DNA of 64,000 nucleotides from Smittia aterrima. Lineage: Eukaryota > Arthropoda > Insecta > Diptera > Chironomidae. The notes beneath the pieces are model-generated. The model searched no databases. It saw only the letters and a program-made list of their open reading frames with translations, and was not told the origin of the DNA. Positions 24,089 through 36,814 of the stretch are shown here, in pieces. Location: positions 23,839,537 through 23,903,536 of the forward strand of contig CP093829.1 of assembly GCA_033063855.1 (NCBI GenBank), written 5' to 3'. Positions within the stretch are counted from its first letter, which is position 1. Each line of letters starts with the position of its first letter. The position numbers were made by a program, and so were the translations under genes.

Positions 24089-25178
24089 ATGTCGAAGACA
24101 AACGGCCACGCTGAAGACTCCTTCGCTGAGGACAAGCTCATCGAAGTTCCTCAATACAGTTTGATCAAGTTCCGCAACATGTTCAAGACAAATTGGCCAG
24201 CGAACATCACCGCTTACTATTTGATCGAAAACTACATGGAATGGTTGGAGAAAGTTAACAACATCAAGAACTTGAAGATTTACAGTTTGAACGGCGAATG
24301 GAGAAAGGATGGAACATTTGTCATCATCGTAAGTTATTTTCTTTTCTTTTAATTCTAAAAACGATGCTGAAACTTGTTTCTTTCTCTTTCTCTCTTTAAC
24401 ATTAGGATCGCTATCGCTTGTTTATGTACACGCTCGACGAGTCCAACAAGAAACTCAAGCGCATCTTGAACCTGTTGGATTGGAGCAAAGGTTTCGATGT
24501 TTCGTCAGTTTGCCAACGTCATCTACCAGCTGTGTTGCAAATCATTGAGAAGAAGAGATTGCCTGTTATTCACTCGTTCATGCTCAACTTCCATTATCTG
24601 CCGAAAGAAGACGCTCTTAAGTTTGATACAACGTGAGTTAAATAAACTTTTTTATTTAAAGATTTTTTAAATTAACTTTCTCGCTTTGATGACAGTTCAC
24701 CGGAAGGAATTTATTTGAAGCAACTTATTCCGGAACAAGGCGAGAAGATCAACGAGTTGTGGCCACACAAGCATAACGGATCGCTTTACTTCATTCAACG
24801 TTTGATCGAAATGAACATGAACATCGGAGCTTTTACAAAAGAAGATGATGAACTTATCGCTTGGTGTTTAAGGTAATTTCTCATCAAATCTTTTTTTAAA
24901 AATGAAATTAATTTTCTTTTCTTCTAAACAGAATCGAAATGGGATCCTTTGGATCACTGCAAGTTGATGAACGCTTCCAACGCCGTGGACTCGGCTCCTT
25001 GATCGTCAAGCTCATGTCGAAACGTTTGGCTGAACAGAACAAAGACGTCACAGCTGGAATTGTCGACGACAACTTCAAATCGCGCCAAATGTTCCAGAAA
25101 CTTGGCTTCAAACACATCGACGACACTCATTGGTTCACGATCTCCTCCCAGATTCCACACTTCCGATGGGTCGACTAA
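24089..25178 (+). CDS. GNAT acyltransferase E (four exons)
   Basis: Four exons, 24089-24328, 24406-24632, 24696-24872 and 24932-25178, 296 residues. Start chosen at ATG 24089 (MSKTNGHAED). Signatures: NWPANITAYYLIENY, LNGEWRKDGTFVII, then the GNAT core ELIAWCLR, LQVDERFQRRGLGSLIV (acyl-CoA loop RRGLGS, residues 231-236) and MFQKLGFKHIDD. It differs from genes A-D by an extra phase-2 intron within the GNAT core after WCLR. It uses more G+C-rich synonymous codons than A-D, which suggests higher expression or an older, more constrained copy; this is inference. A large upstream region fits complex regulation. Confidence 0.86.
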
Positions 25179-27849
25179 AGCAGCTCAACACTGCTCTTCA
25201 CCAATTTTTTTTTACTTAATTAAAGCATTGCTTTAGCTTAGCGTATATTTACTCTAATTAGTTGATAAGTTTTACCTTTGACAATTTCTTATTTAATCCC
25301 AGAACTTTTTTCTTTTATTCTTGCGAGAAAAGATTATTAATTAATTTGTAAACCTTTTGTTGTCATTGTCGAAAGGTTTTGAGGATGAAGAAAAAAAAAA
25401 GAATTTTAAAGGCGCTGCTCTCAACGAAGAGTTGCGCAGCAAACAAAAAATGTTAATTATCGTATGAGATCTTGATGATCTTTTCCATGTTTCTGAGAGA
25501 AATCTTAGCACAGTGTTTAAACGTTGAACAGATTCGCTTCGACGATTAGCAGCACAGACGGCTGGGGGAAAACTCATTAAAATAATTGGCAAACGTTTTT
25601 ATTTTGAAGCAAAAATAAATCTTAGTGATTCGAAGGAACAGTTTTCTTTTTGATTTCAATAACGAGACATGACTCAAAAGTCCTTGTATGCCACTACTCG
25701 TAGAAGTGGGGGAAAGGAATCATAGATTGCCTAATTAAAATGATTGAAAGCTTCTGATGTGAAGAAGCTTTAAAAAGCTCTCAAAGGCGAAATTTGATCT
25801 GAAAGCCTTTTTCTTTCCAATGTTTTTTTCGTGTGATAGTCTACAGGAAAAGGTTCCCTTCCCCAAGCTAATGTCATTCTCGAACAGTTTTTTGAAGAAA
25901 AGTTACTCACAGTATAAACAAACTTAGCCGATAAGATTTTTTCCGATACTTAAAAGCACATCGTTAAAGAAGAGAAAACATTGATGTCTCCTTTCGTTAT
26001 TTCGTAGCTTTCGTCTCTTCCCGTCATCGTCCGAAAGGCGGTCAATTTTTCTCTAAATCTTACTCCCACACGTTCTTGATTTTCCTTTGGCAATCCCTCG
26101 CAACGTGTCGTAAATTTAATTTGAAGCGAAATGCAAGTTATTTTTAGCAGATCACGTGGAAGACTTAAATGTAACTCAAAAGTTGATATATTTTATTCTC
26201 CTAATGTTTTGCAAACTACCTCCGACTTTTTCTTTCTTTTCTTTCTTTTTTTTCGATGAGAACGCGATTAAGTTGCAAAAGAAACAAAGACTTTTCGTAA
26301 AGATTTTTCTTTTTCAAAGAATAAATAGAGAAAACTTATGTGGGAATGTGTTTTCATATTGAAAAGCATAATTTGATAAAAAAAAGAAAAATTTATTGGG
26401 GAACATTCGTAAATCACGTCATTGTGATTATTTTTGTTTTTGGAAAATATTTTCTTCTTACTAGAAATAAACGTCGAAGGTGACTTAATTTATGAAACAT
26501 CCCCCTCTCTAAAGAAGAAGAAAAACTGTGGAAACAAATAAATCTTCGGTTCTCTAGGACTTTCTAAACTTGCCATGTTCTTGAACTTTTTCAACAAAAA
26601 AAAATCTTAAAAATCAAATGAGAGAAAGGACATTAAGTGATTTTAAAACTTTGTTACTTACACAACAACTAAGTGTTAACTTATTACGTATTAAGTGGAA
26701 TTCAATGTGGAATCCTTTGATGTTGAACTCTTGGATGAGATGAAGATGATGATGATAAAAAAAACATATTTTTGCATTTAATGGAAAATAGTTTTGACGA
26801 GAAAGATAAAATTCACCGTAGATGACTTTTAATTGCAAGCTAGTGAACACTTTAATCTGAAATCTGAAAGGTCGCTGACTCGTGAAACAAATCAGTCGTT
26901 TCACGACGATTTTACCATTAAGGGATAATATGAGAATATATTTAGTAATCTTTTCTCTGAACATTACTTTATTCAATTCACTAAGTAAAAGAAATTTGTA
27001 GAGGAATTTAAATGACGAAAAAAAAAATCATAAAAATAAAATTGCTGTTGAAAAAGAAAACAAAGTTGGTCAACAGAATAAAAACCATTTTATTGTCTCT
27101 TAAATCAAATCGACAAACGGCTTTGTTGATGGAATGTGGAAAACAACTTTTGTTAAGCAATCCACGACACGGACACGTGAGAGAATCTAAGGCAAATCAT
27201 CGGAGATCAAAAAGGTAAACAAAGAAAAAAGTTTTTTTTTTATTTTAAACGAAGTTTCGCTTTATTACTTGCTATCTAACACAGGATAAGTTTCAAATAT
27301 ATTTTATCTCATTTTCATTTTCTTACATTGGATAAATAAAAATTATTCTTTTTTTTTCAATCTTACTTTGCAGAGCTTTAAGATCAAACTTCGCAAAAGA
27401 GCTTAGAACACGGTTCTAACAAGACGCGTCAAGAAAGCTCAACAGCAATTAGATTATGATGATAAGAAGCATTTGATTTACACTTGAAATTTACATGAGC
27501 GAACAACGAAAGACAGCGCAATATTGCATTAGAATCTCTTCAAGACTTTTCTTTTTGTGTTTAAGTCAAACTAAACCTTTCTCGTTGAACATTCGTGCTC
27601 ATAATCGCCGTCATCAAAAAGTTTATCTGTTACCTCACCAACACAGAAAAAGATCAAAAGTTTCTTCAAACGGAGATAACAGGAAGAAAATGATTTTAAG
27701 GTATGAAAGTGCAAAAAGTTGTACCTCTTAGAAAATACGTAACTTTGAGTGATTTGGATTCAAAATTTTCATTCGCCTCACGCTTTCAAATAAAACAGCA
27801 GCATCAGATAAGTGAAAACATAGATGACTGCAAACACTGCAAGATGCAT
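25179..27849. other. Intergenic stretch, no supported gene
   Basis: About 2.7 kb of A+T-rich sequence with poly-A/T runs between the GNAT E 3' end and the Herp 3' end (the two genes converge). Open frames on both strands up to about 120 codons are low-complexity and lack splice or family signals. Nothing further is supported. Confidence 0.4.
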
Positions 27850-30270
27850 TCACAAAGCTGGTGCTTCAGGGATGATTGACGAGAAGAATGAGAGAACAAA
27901 TGTTCGAACAATCGTCAACAAAGGAACTTCTGGCTCAACTGGCGCAGTTGGCTCTTCAACCAATGGCTCAGCTTCAGGTTGAACAGAGTTCTCACGTGAA
28001 GAATCTGTCTCATTATTCTCAGCGTTCTCTTGAGCTTCAACAGCAGGCTGTGGTTGTGGAGCAGGTCTGTTGACGTTCAAATTGACACGAGTACTATTAT
28101 TGTTGTTTAATCTGTTTTGATTCTGTTTATAGATGTGATAGCTAAAAGGAAAACAATCGACGATTAGATAAAAATAAAACTCAAATCAAAAACATTCTTA
28201 CAGATAGATCGATATTCCTATGAGAATCACAACGAGGCATCTTATTGGCGACGAGTAGAAATAAACCAAGCACAGCAGGATCATTAAACGCGACATTGAG
28301 TAAAGAATATCAAGCCAATCACGATTCTCTTGTTCGTCTTGGATGATATTAGGAAAGCGGGGTTGGGGAGCTTCAGCAACTGGCTCGGGAGCCGCTGCAG
28401 CTTGTACGTTATTATTGTGTGGCACTGGCGTATCGTTATTAGTTGTTGGGGCTGCAGACGAAGGCAATTGGTGCTGAATAAACGCAAAATTATGTGGCGG
28501 CTGATTCTGTTGATTCATTTGGTACAATGCTTCTGGTGATTGGAGGCTCATATATTGACTCATGTACTGAGTGTAAGCTTGTTGCATCCACGAATGCATT
28601 GCGTATTGTTGAGCGAGAATGTTGTTGGCATCGCCGGCTCCGCTTCCATAAAAAGCATTTAGATAATTATTGGGAATGTTTGTGACAGTTGGTTGTTGCT
28701 GTTGCTCTGGAGTTGAAGAGACAGGCGCACTCGACGTCGTGTGACGTTGTCTTATTTCGCTAGCACTCATGTTTGTGTTTTGAGGCGCACTTTGAGTTGT
28801 GCTACTGCCAACCGATGATTGTCGTGAGCCTAGATTATCGTACTTTGATGGATGGCGCCCAGATTTGGGAGTGAAAACAAGGTGAACGGTGTGAGCTTCT
28901 TGTCCTTCGTACTCTCGCAAAACGTCTTTCAAAACGACAGTGTCATTTAAGAGCTTTCCAGAATAGATCAGCTTTTGCTCCTCGGTGCTCTAAAAGAAAT
29001 TAGAAATAAATTTTAATGGAGTCGTGTCAACATTGTAATGAGCGTTTAAGGGCTGCACTCGTCTTGTGTCAATTGAGTTTCTTTAACTCGTTAGAAAGCC
29101 ATTAAAGTGTCATTGCGGTTCAGTTGAAAAACTATTTATCTTTTTATGATAAACTTCCTGAAGAACAATTTGGACTTCAGATCTTAAGCTGTCCATAAGA
29201 AAAGAAATAAAATTTGATATTCAAGAGGATTGGTTCGATTTGATTTGTTGCTTGTTTTTCCTTCAAACTACTTTTGCCTTTTGAACCAGCTTAGAAACAC
29301 ACAAATCAATTTTAAGAAACGAAATGATCATTGATTCGTATATTCTCTGATCGTGAAGCATTTATTATCAATTTCATTAAAAATTCGAGAAATCTTTCGA
29401 ACGCGACCTCAAAAAATCGCGAGATATCGAGATAACTATTATCGCAGGAAACAAAATAAATGATGACGGCTGATGTTTGTTGTTCTGTCTTCTTAGCGAC
29501 ACGCGGCAGTTTGTATTTTTAAATTGAAACGTAGAAAACTTAGAAGAGCATGATGTAAATCTCTTTACCTCTTACAAGATATTTTCTCTTTCAATTGTTG
29601 CTTTTCTACTTTCTGCACCACGTCAGACGATTAAACAGACGAAATTTCGGGCGGCTTGCAGTTGTCGTGATATTATTAAGACTGAAAACTTGTGTGTTGA
29701 ATAATAATTGATAAGAGAACAGCTCATTGTTATCAGCTAAGCACACATTCACATTTCTTACGAGAAAAAGCTTAATAACATGAAACTACAAAAGCCTGAC
29801 GTGTCTCAATTTCTTTCGTCTATCGAACTCGTCTCGTTTGTGTATAAACACTAAACAAAAACATTGCTGTAGTTAAATGCGACTCTTGTATAGAATATTC
29901 ATGGAATAGTTAATTCCTAATTATTGACTAAGGTCGAAGAGCGTCTATCAATTGCGAATCTTTAAATTTCGCCTCAAATATTTTTGATTTGATTTTTTTT
30001 CTCGTCAAGGTCATAGAAGACTTTTGATGGAAAACGGGTCTGAAACTCAATGGAATCTTTGGAACCAGATGATATCACTTCATTTCCTGTTTGTTTTGAT
30101 TTGAGTGATCGGTTGTCGCAAAAAAACTTTCTTTAATATTTCGTACTCACAGTTGGATAGATCTCGCTGAGTTTTCCTTTCAGTTCTTTGATATTCCAAG
30201 AAGCCTTTGCTTCAATTCGTTTGTCTTCGAACTGCTGCACCTTCACGATAAGTTGGATTGGGAGATCCAT
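27850..30270 (-). CDS. Herp: Herp (HERPUD) homologue, ER-membrane ubiquitin-like protein
   Basis: Three exons, 30270-30151, 28989-28202 and 28141-27850, 399 residues, close to human HERPUD1/2. Residues 1-80 form the ubiquitin-like domain (WNIKELKGKLSEIYP, then EEQKLIYSGKLLNDT and VLREYEGQEAHTVHLVF). A Gln/Asn-rich linker follows, then a hydrophobic hairpin (MILLCLVYFY and CLVVILIGISIYL), the membrane anchor, and an acidic Pro/Glu tail. In other animals Herp sits in the ER membrane and supports HRD1-dependent ER-associated degradation and the unfolded-protein response. Intron 1 is long for this window (1161 bp). Start chosen at ATG 30270; an upstream in-frame GTG is not used. Start codons of Herp and Tfb4 are divergent and 278 bp apart, so a shared promoter is likely. 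Confidence 0.93.
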
Positions 30271-30548
30271 GATAATTTTTTCTTCTTCAGAAACTTTTAT
30301 TCTGGTTTTAAGTCGATTCCCGAATAAATTTTGATTAGATGTCACTTTTTCAATGATTTCAACACTTTAAAAAACAAAGGAAACGAAGTGTAACAATCCA
30401 ATTATCTCGAATTCGCACAGTAATTTAAGTTTTTATCTGGATTCGCGAAATGAAAATATTTTGGACTTTTATGACCCCTCGATCGGCTATTCGAGTTTTG
30501 CTCAGAGTTGCGCGGAGCTTTCGACAAAGTTAGCAACACAAAATAAAC

Positions 30549-31528
30549 ATGAGCGGTAAATAATTCTATTTAATTGTTTTAACAAGTTAATAAACCAATG
30601 ATTTCTTCAGATTCAACATCAGATGATCCTTGTCTTTTGGTGGTTGCGTTGGACACAAATCCATCTCAAGGAATTCTTAAAAAGAATGGAAATAGCATGA
30701 CCAACATCTTGAACTCGATTGCGGCTTTTGGAAATTGTCATTTGATGCAGAACCCACAGAACAAATTAGCAGTTGTCGCTTGCCATCATCATGCAACTCA
30801 GTTTCTCTATCCATCGAACAAGAAACCGCTTGAGATCCGACAAATCGATGGACAGTTCGAGTATCTTACACTTATTGAGAAATCGATCAAAGAGAATCTT
30901 GCAGATCTCACAATAAATGCTCCTCGAGTTGTTGGTGATACAAAGTCTTTGCTTGCTGGATGTCTGGGGATGATTATGTGTTATATCAGAAGAGTGAGTT
31001 GAATATTTGTGAAAAGAATTTCACAATTTAATTCGATAAATTTATTTTTAGATGAAGAGCGCTCATCCTCCAGGATCTAATCTCAACTCACGCATTTTAG
31101 TTATCTCTGGAAGTGAAGATTCTGCAAGTCAATACATGACGTACATGAACGTTTTCTTTACGGCTCAGAAGAAGAAAATTGTGATCGATGTTTGTGGTCT
31201 AGACAGCAACCTCATTCTCCTTCAACAAGGCTGTGACATTACCGGAGGCCAATTCATCAAAATGACTCAAATCGATGGACTTCTTCAGTATTTGATTTGG
31301 CTGTTTCTTCCTGACCCATCGATACGATCAAAGCTTGCACTTCCGCCACCAACAAAGGTCGATTACCGAGCCGCTTGCTTTTGTCATCGAGAGTTGATTG
31401 ACATTGGGTTTGTGTGTTCAGTTTGTCTTTCGATATTTTGCAAATTTTCGCCAATTTGTACAACATGCTCAACTGTTTTTAAAGTTGCTGTGCCCATGAA
31501 ACCCAAGAAGAAGAAACTTAAGACATAA
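30549..31528 (+). CDS. Tfb4: TFIIH subunit Tfb4 (GTF2H3, p34)
   Basis: Best model has three exons: a 7-base first coding exon at 30549-30555 (ATGAGCG), then 30611-30993 and 31052-31528, 288 residues. The donor GGTAAAT and acceptor TTCTTCAG around the tiny exon give the start MSDSTSDDP; the alternative is an ATG at 30598 with no first intron. A von Willebrand A-like domain fills most of the protein (LLVVALDTNPSQG, RILVISGSED), followed by a C-terminal zinc-binding region with Cys pairs (CFCHREL, CSVC, CTTC). Tfb4 is a core TFIIH subunit that binds p44 and acts in transcription initiation and nucleotide-excision repair. Convergent with the acyl-CoA synthetase gene, 72 bp between stops. Confidence 0.92.
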
Positions 31529-31600
31529 TTAAAATTTCCATTAAATTAGGAAACAAATTTAATTTATTTCTCCCGATCACCAATTTCAGTTACAAAAGTT

Positions 31601-33633
31601 TTAGAGCTTTGATTTGGTGCTTTTGAACAAGTCACGAAGTTCCCTTCTCAAGATTTTTCCGCTGGGATTCTTTGGAATGATGTCGATGAATCTCACGCCT
31701 CCTCGAATCCACTTTGCTTTGCTTGAATTCTCAGCTACGTAGTTCACAACTTCTTGTTCGGTTAGATTGACTCCAGGTTGTTTAACAACGAAAGCGAAAG
31801 GAAGCTCACCAGACAATTCATCGGGGATTCCAATAACTCCTGAAATTCAATTGATTAGAAAATTGTTTCTCAAATATTTCGTTGATGAACTCACCGCAAT
31901 CTTTGATCTTTGGATGAGAAAGTAAAAGTCCTTCGATCTCAGCTGGCGGAACTTGGAAAGCTTTGTACTTGATCAATTCTTTCAAACGGTCAACGATGTA
32001 AAATTGAAAATCTTCATCGTAATATCCAATGTCTCCTGAGTGGAGCCAACCATCAGCATCGACGATATCATTCGTCGATCTATCATCGTTGATGTATCCT
32101 TTCATGATTCTGTTTCCTTTGAAACAAAGTTCGCCTCGTTGATTTACTCCGAGAGTTTTACCGTCCTCATCAATTACTTTAGCGTAAACTCCTTTCAAAG
32201 GTTCACCAACTGAGCCTGGTTTGATAATTGCATTTGTCCCTAAAGTTCCTAATGTTGTCTCTGACATTCCGTAGCCTTGACGAATTGTTACGTTGCCCTT
32301 GAATCTTTCACGAACTTGATCTTCAAGTTCTTTGCTAAGTGCAGCGGCACCGCAACCAATTTCTCTCACTCTTGAAAGATCGTACTTGTCAAACAAAGGA
32401 CTCTTAGCGAGGAAGACCATGATTGGAGGCACAACAGTAATCACATTAACCTTGTGTTGCTCAATCGCCTTCAAATAAGGTTCTTCCTCGAACTTTGGCA
32501 TGAAAACGCAAGTCGCGCCACGTGAACACGCGACAAGGAACATCGACATGAATCCCAAAGCGTGGAACCACGGAGCAATGTTTAGAACTCGAATCGGCTC
32601 TTCAAGAACCATTGGCAGTAGAACGAAGTGATCACGATAACTTTGGAGCACGCTCATCAAATTCTCATGAGTCAGTAAAACTCCTTTTGGCATTCCAGTC
32701 GTTCCTGAACTACAAACGATCAACGAAACTTGATCCTTGATGTCAACTTTGACACTCGCAAACTTCTCAACGTCGTAATCTTTCTTCTCGTTTTTCTTCA
32801 CGAAATCATTTAGAGAAACTGTTTTGTTTTCCGTCGTCGAATGGTCAAAGAGAATAACATTCTTCACGTAGCTTAGCTCTTGGCATGTCGCGATGGTTTG
32901 TTTAGCAGCATATTTCGATACGAAAACAAACTTTGGCTTCGATAAGTCGAAAGCGTGTTTCAGTTCACCTTAAAAGGAAGAAAGTTTCTTATCAGTCAAG
33001 TGTCGTTCACTAATCTTGTGACACGATAAAAACTTTAACAACTTTATAATTATCAGGTTACCTTACTTGCAGTTTTCCTATTTTACAATCATTTTAAAAA
33101 ATATTATCAGCGTAACGACTGATTAGTGTCGAAGCCTTTTCAATACAATTTGTTTTGCAAAATATTTTCTTTGTGGATTATCAGGAAGACAACAGAATGC
33201 GATGAGATTATTGAGAGTCAAGGCTGGAACTTACGTTTGGTATAAGTGACATTGATTGGAGACACAATCGCGTTCAAGTAGAAAGCGCCGAATGCAATTG
33301 CAGGGTATTCTAGACGATTCTCAGCAACAATTGAGATCGTATCATTTCGTCTAAGTCCAGCTCCGTAGAGGACTCGGGCCATGAGTTTACTCTGCTCTAG
33401 CAAATCCTTGAAAGTCCAAGTCGCACCAGTAATTCCATTTATCTTTGAGTAGAAAAAAACTTGACCTTCGATCTGTCATCCAATTCAGAAATGCTTACCA
33501 ACAGAGGTCGAACTTCTCCAAGCTTCAAGTCTTCTAAGACCATATGACCAAGGGAAGGACAGTTCTCATCGATTTTCGTTGATTCTTCGGGATCGCCACC
33601 GTAAATAACATTTTTGTCTTCAGCAGTCTGCAT
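31601..33633 (-). CDS. Peroxisomal acyl-CoA synthetase (luciferase/4CL-like) 1
   Basis: Four exons, 33633-33499, 33442-33235, 32968-31895 and 31839-31601, 551 residues, the usual family length. It belongs to the AMP-forming adenylate enzymes that join a fatty or aromatic acid to CoA: P-loop SSGTTGMPKGV, QGYGMSETT, GWLHSGDIGYYDED, DRLKELIKYKAFQVPPAE, and the catalytic Lys in NPSGKILRRELR. The C-terminus is SKL, a type-1 peroxisomal signal. At the conserved K(G)FQVPP motif the Gly is Ala (YKAFQ), an uncommon change close to the hinge. Lies 205 bp after the stop of its paralogue, same strand. Confidence 0.92.
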
Positions 33634-33838
33634 TCCGAAGCGATTTTTTGATACGAACCGGTATATTTGAGAGCACACGAGTCACTAGAAATCAAAATTT
33701 TCTTTTCTTTTTTACTTAGTGCGTATGCGAAGAGAACCGCGAAGAGAGAAGAGAAGTCTTTCTGATAACATGCTCGCGGTTTCAAAAGCTTTAAACTCTC
33801 TGAAACATTTTTATTTGATTTAATTTGAAAAAGCTTTT

Positions 33839-35778
33839 TCACAATTTGGATTTTGTATTTTTGTAGAAATCGCGAAGTTGTCGTCTCAGAATTTTTCCGC
33901 TTGGATTCTTTGGGATTTCTTTAATGAACTTAACACCACCACGAAGCCATTTCGGTTTGCTCGCGTGTTCAGCAACGAAATCAAAGACTTCTTGCTCTGT
34001 TAGGTCTTCGCCGGGTTGCTTGACGACGTAAGCGAGAGGAAGCTCACCAGATGATTCATCAGGGATTCCAATGACTCCTGGAAAAAAAGTGTCAAGGAAA
34101 TTAAATAATTTATTTGCGGAAAGATTTCAGAACTCACCGCAATCTTTAATCTTTGGATGTGAAAGTAAAAGTCCTTCGACTTCAGCTGGCGGAACTTGGA
34201 AACCTTTGTACTTGATCAATTCTTTCAAACGATCAACGATGAAGAACTGTTTGTCGTCATCGTAATAAGCAACATCTCCTGAGTGAAGCCAACCATCAGC
34301 ATCGATAGCCTCGTTTGTTGCTCTCGGATCGTTGATGTATCCTCTCATGATGCGATCGCCTTTGAAACAAAGTTCACCGCGTTGATATGGACCGAGAGAT
34401 TTTCCGTTCTCATCAATAATTTTAGCGTAAACTCCTTTGAGAACTTCACCAACTGAGCCTGGTTTAATTATTTCCAATGCAGCGAGAACTCCGTAAGTTG
34501 TCTCTGACATTCCGTAGCCTTGACGAATTATCACATTTCCCTTGAATCTCTCACGAACTTTATCTTCAAGCTCTTTGCTTAAAGCAGCTGCTCCACATGA
34601 AATGTCTTGGATACTCGACAAATCATATTTCTCAAAGAGAGGACTCTTCGCAAGTAAGACCATGATCGGAGGAACAATAATCGCGAAATTCACTTTGTAC
34701 TTCTGAACTGCTTCATAAAATTTCTTTTCCTCGAACTTTGGGAGATAAACGAAAACGGATTCACTTGAACACGCAAACATGAACATTGAAACGAAGCCGA
34801 GGACATGGAACCAAGGAGCGATATTGAATGAGATTATTTTAATGTCGTGAAGCTTCTTGATTAGATTCAATCGACCTTTGTAGGTTTGAACAACCGCCAT
34901 CAAGTTTTCATGAGTGATCAAGACTCCTCTGAAAAGGAAAAAGAATTTTTTAAAATCGATTCGAAGCTTTTTGAGTGAAAAACTTTTCCTACTTTGGCAT
35001 TCCCGTCGTTCCAGAGCTGCAAAAGATCAAACCAACTTGCTCACGCAAATTAATTTTCTCTCTAAAGTTCTCACTGACATCGTAATCACTTTTCTCATAT
35101 TTCTTGACGAGACTGCTCAGAGACACGATGAAGTTGTCAATACCACTTCCCTCCAAGAGAATAATTCGCTGAATGTAATTAAGTTTTCTGCAAACTGTTG
35201 CAGTTTTCTTTGCGACGATCGGAGCGACGAAAACCAGTTTTGGCTTTGAGAGTTCGAATGCGTGTTGAAGTTCTCCTGAAAGTTATTTAATGAGTTATCA
35301 ATCGTTGTGTTTAATTAAAACTTCGCGATGATAAGCAGAGCAATCTTATGTGAGATAATAACTACTCGAGTGAGTATCTTACTTTCTGTGTACGTCACGT
35401 TGACCGGAGCGACGATTGCGTTGAGGAAAAGTGCACCAAAGGCAATCGCTGTGTACTCTTGACGATTCTCAGCAACAATCGAGATCACATCGTTCTTTCG
35501 TAAGCCGATTTCATGCAAGACTTTTGCCATTTTAAGACTTTGATCAAGAATGTCGTTGAAAGAAAGAATCTTATTGCTCGATCCATTGATCTTGAAAGAG
35601 AAATCTCTCGTCAATGAAATATTTGAGAAACACTTTGTTATCTTACAAATGCTCTTCGAGATCCGCCTTCCTTTAAACTCTTTGCGATCAACTCCCCGAC
35701 AGTAGCACAACCTCCATCGATTGGTCCGTACTCGGAAGCATCTCCACCATAAATTACATTTGGATCACTTTCTGGCAT
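33839..35778 (-). CDS. Peroxisomal acyl-CoA synthetase (luciferase/4CL-like) 2
   Basis: Five exons, 35778-35647, 35590-35383, 35275-34993, 34928-34138 and 34077-33839, 550 residues. Motifs: P-loop CSSGTTGMPKGV (split by an intron at PK|GV that gene 1 lacks), QGYGMSETTYG, GWLHSGDVAYYDDD, IKYKGFQVPPAE and the catalytic Lys in NPSGKILRRQLR. The C-terminus is SKL, again a peroxisomal signal; the final codons lie just beyond an internal poly-A-like stretch, so the end was set by reading the frame to TGA at 33839. Close tandem paralogue of gene 1. Native substrate unknown; insect relatives of luciferase activate long-chain fatty acids. Confidence 0.9.
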
Positions 35779-35942
35779 TTTAATTTATTTGATGTGACTA
35801 GCTCGATCGTTGTTTTGAAACTGAACTCCTGTGATGTTTGTACAAGTAGAATAAATCAAGCGGACGAGATAAGAGAAAGAGAGATAAAGAGTTTTTGTTG
35901 ATTTTGTGAAAACTGAAATAATTTTTATTCAATATTAAAAAG

Positions 35943-36430
35943 TTAAAAATGACCCCACAAAGGAGCTGCTTTCAACTTTTCTCTTCTCTTAACCCCAACC
36001 CAGCTTTGCGTGTCAATGATTTCAAGTTGTGATCGTTTCGCTGATTTGTTTGCTCCAGCATTGCCGTTAACAATTTTTACCGCTAAAGAAATCACCGCAA
36101 GATGACCATACATATTTCCTTGATGGCTTTGCTCGACTTGTCCGACTCCCATCGATCCATTATCAATTCTGAATTTCAAAAATAAATTTAAATTAAACTT
36201 CAATTGAATTTATTATTTCACCTCATGTTCCAAGCCAAAAGTTCTCCGTTCTTCTTATAAACTCCCAAGCTCGGATTAAGTTCTATTGCTACTTCAATAA
36301 ACTTCTCGGAGCCTTCAAATTTGCCAGGCCAAAGAGAAATAATTAGAGTAACATGTTTTTTCTGAGAGGTTTCAGTTCGAGACTTTCATGTGGACTGAAG
36401 AAGTCAAGAATGTTACAAATTCTTCATTTC
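35943..36430 (-). pseudogene. Broken GNAT acyltransferase copy
   Basis: Minus strand. Two exons resemble exons 3 and 4 of GNAT E: about 36402-36228 (SLELKPLRKN, then SLWPGKFEGSEKF and GELLAWNMR) and 36168-35943 (NGSMGVGQVEQSH, ending IIDTQSWVGV). The exon 3/4 intron after the LAW-NMR motif is kept as in GNAT E. The first part needs a one-base frame change near 36345-36350 to join LKPLRKN to the rest, the acyl-CoA loop has lost its glycines (GNMYGHL where family members have RKGYGS), and about ten residues around the usual LFKKLGF are missing. A likely exon-2 end (HWLKHPLMIDEMKNF) lies just upstream; earlier exons cannot be traced. Most likely a pseudogene. Confidence 0.65.
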
Positions 36431-36814
36431 ATCAATCATCAAAGGGTGCTTCAACCAATGCAATTGCTCAAAATATTTAAAAAATCGAAGTCCTTTTTTT
36501 ATAAAATTACTTCAAACTTGAAAATCTTTCAGGTTGGGACTTTATCGTTCAGTTTAAACGTTGCCTTTGAGTTATAATTATGGACTTAGGCTTTAAGTTA
36601 AGACTTAGGAATAACTTTTCTTAAGTATTTCAATTTTAATTCTTCCAAGTTCCTTTACTTTGTTTTGACTTTCTTGTTGAAAAATATCTGTCCTTCTAAT
36701 CCAAATTGGGTCACCTTGGGGAAGTAAGACCTTAGTCCTGAAGGAATTTACAAAATTCAAGTGAGACAAGAATGAAAGCGAGCGATATGCAATCAAAACT
36801 CCGAAACTCTCAAC

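Noticed and set aside
26614..26976. 120-codon frame on the minus strand
   Set aside because: Low-complexity, A+T-driven; no start context, splice site or homology signal.
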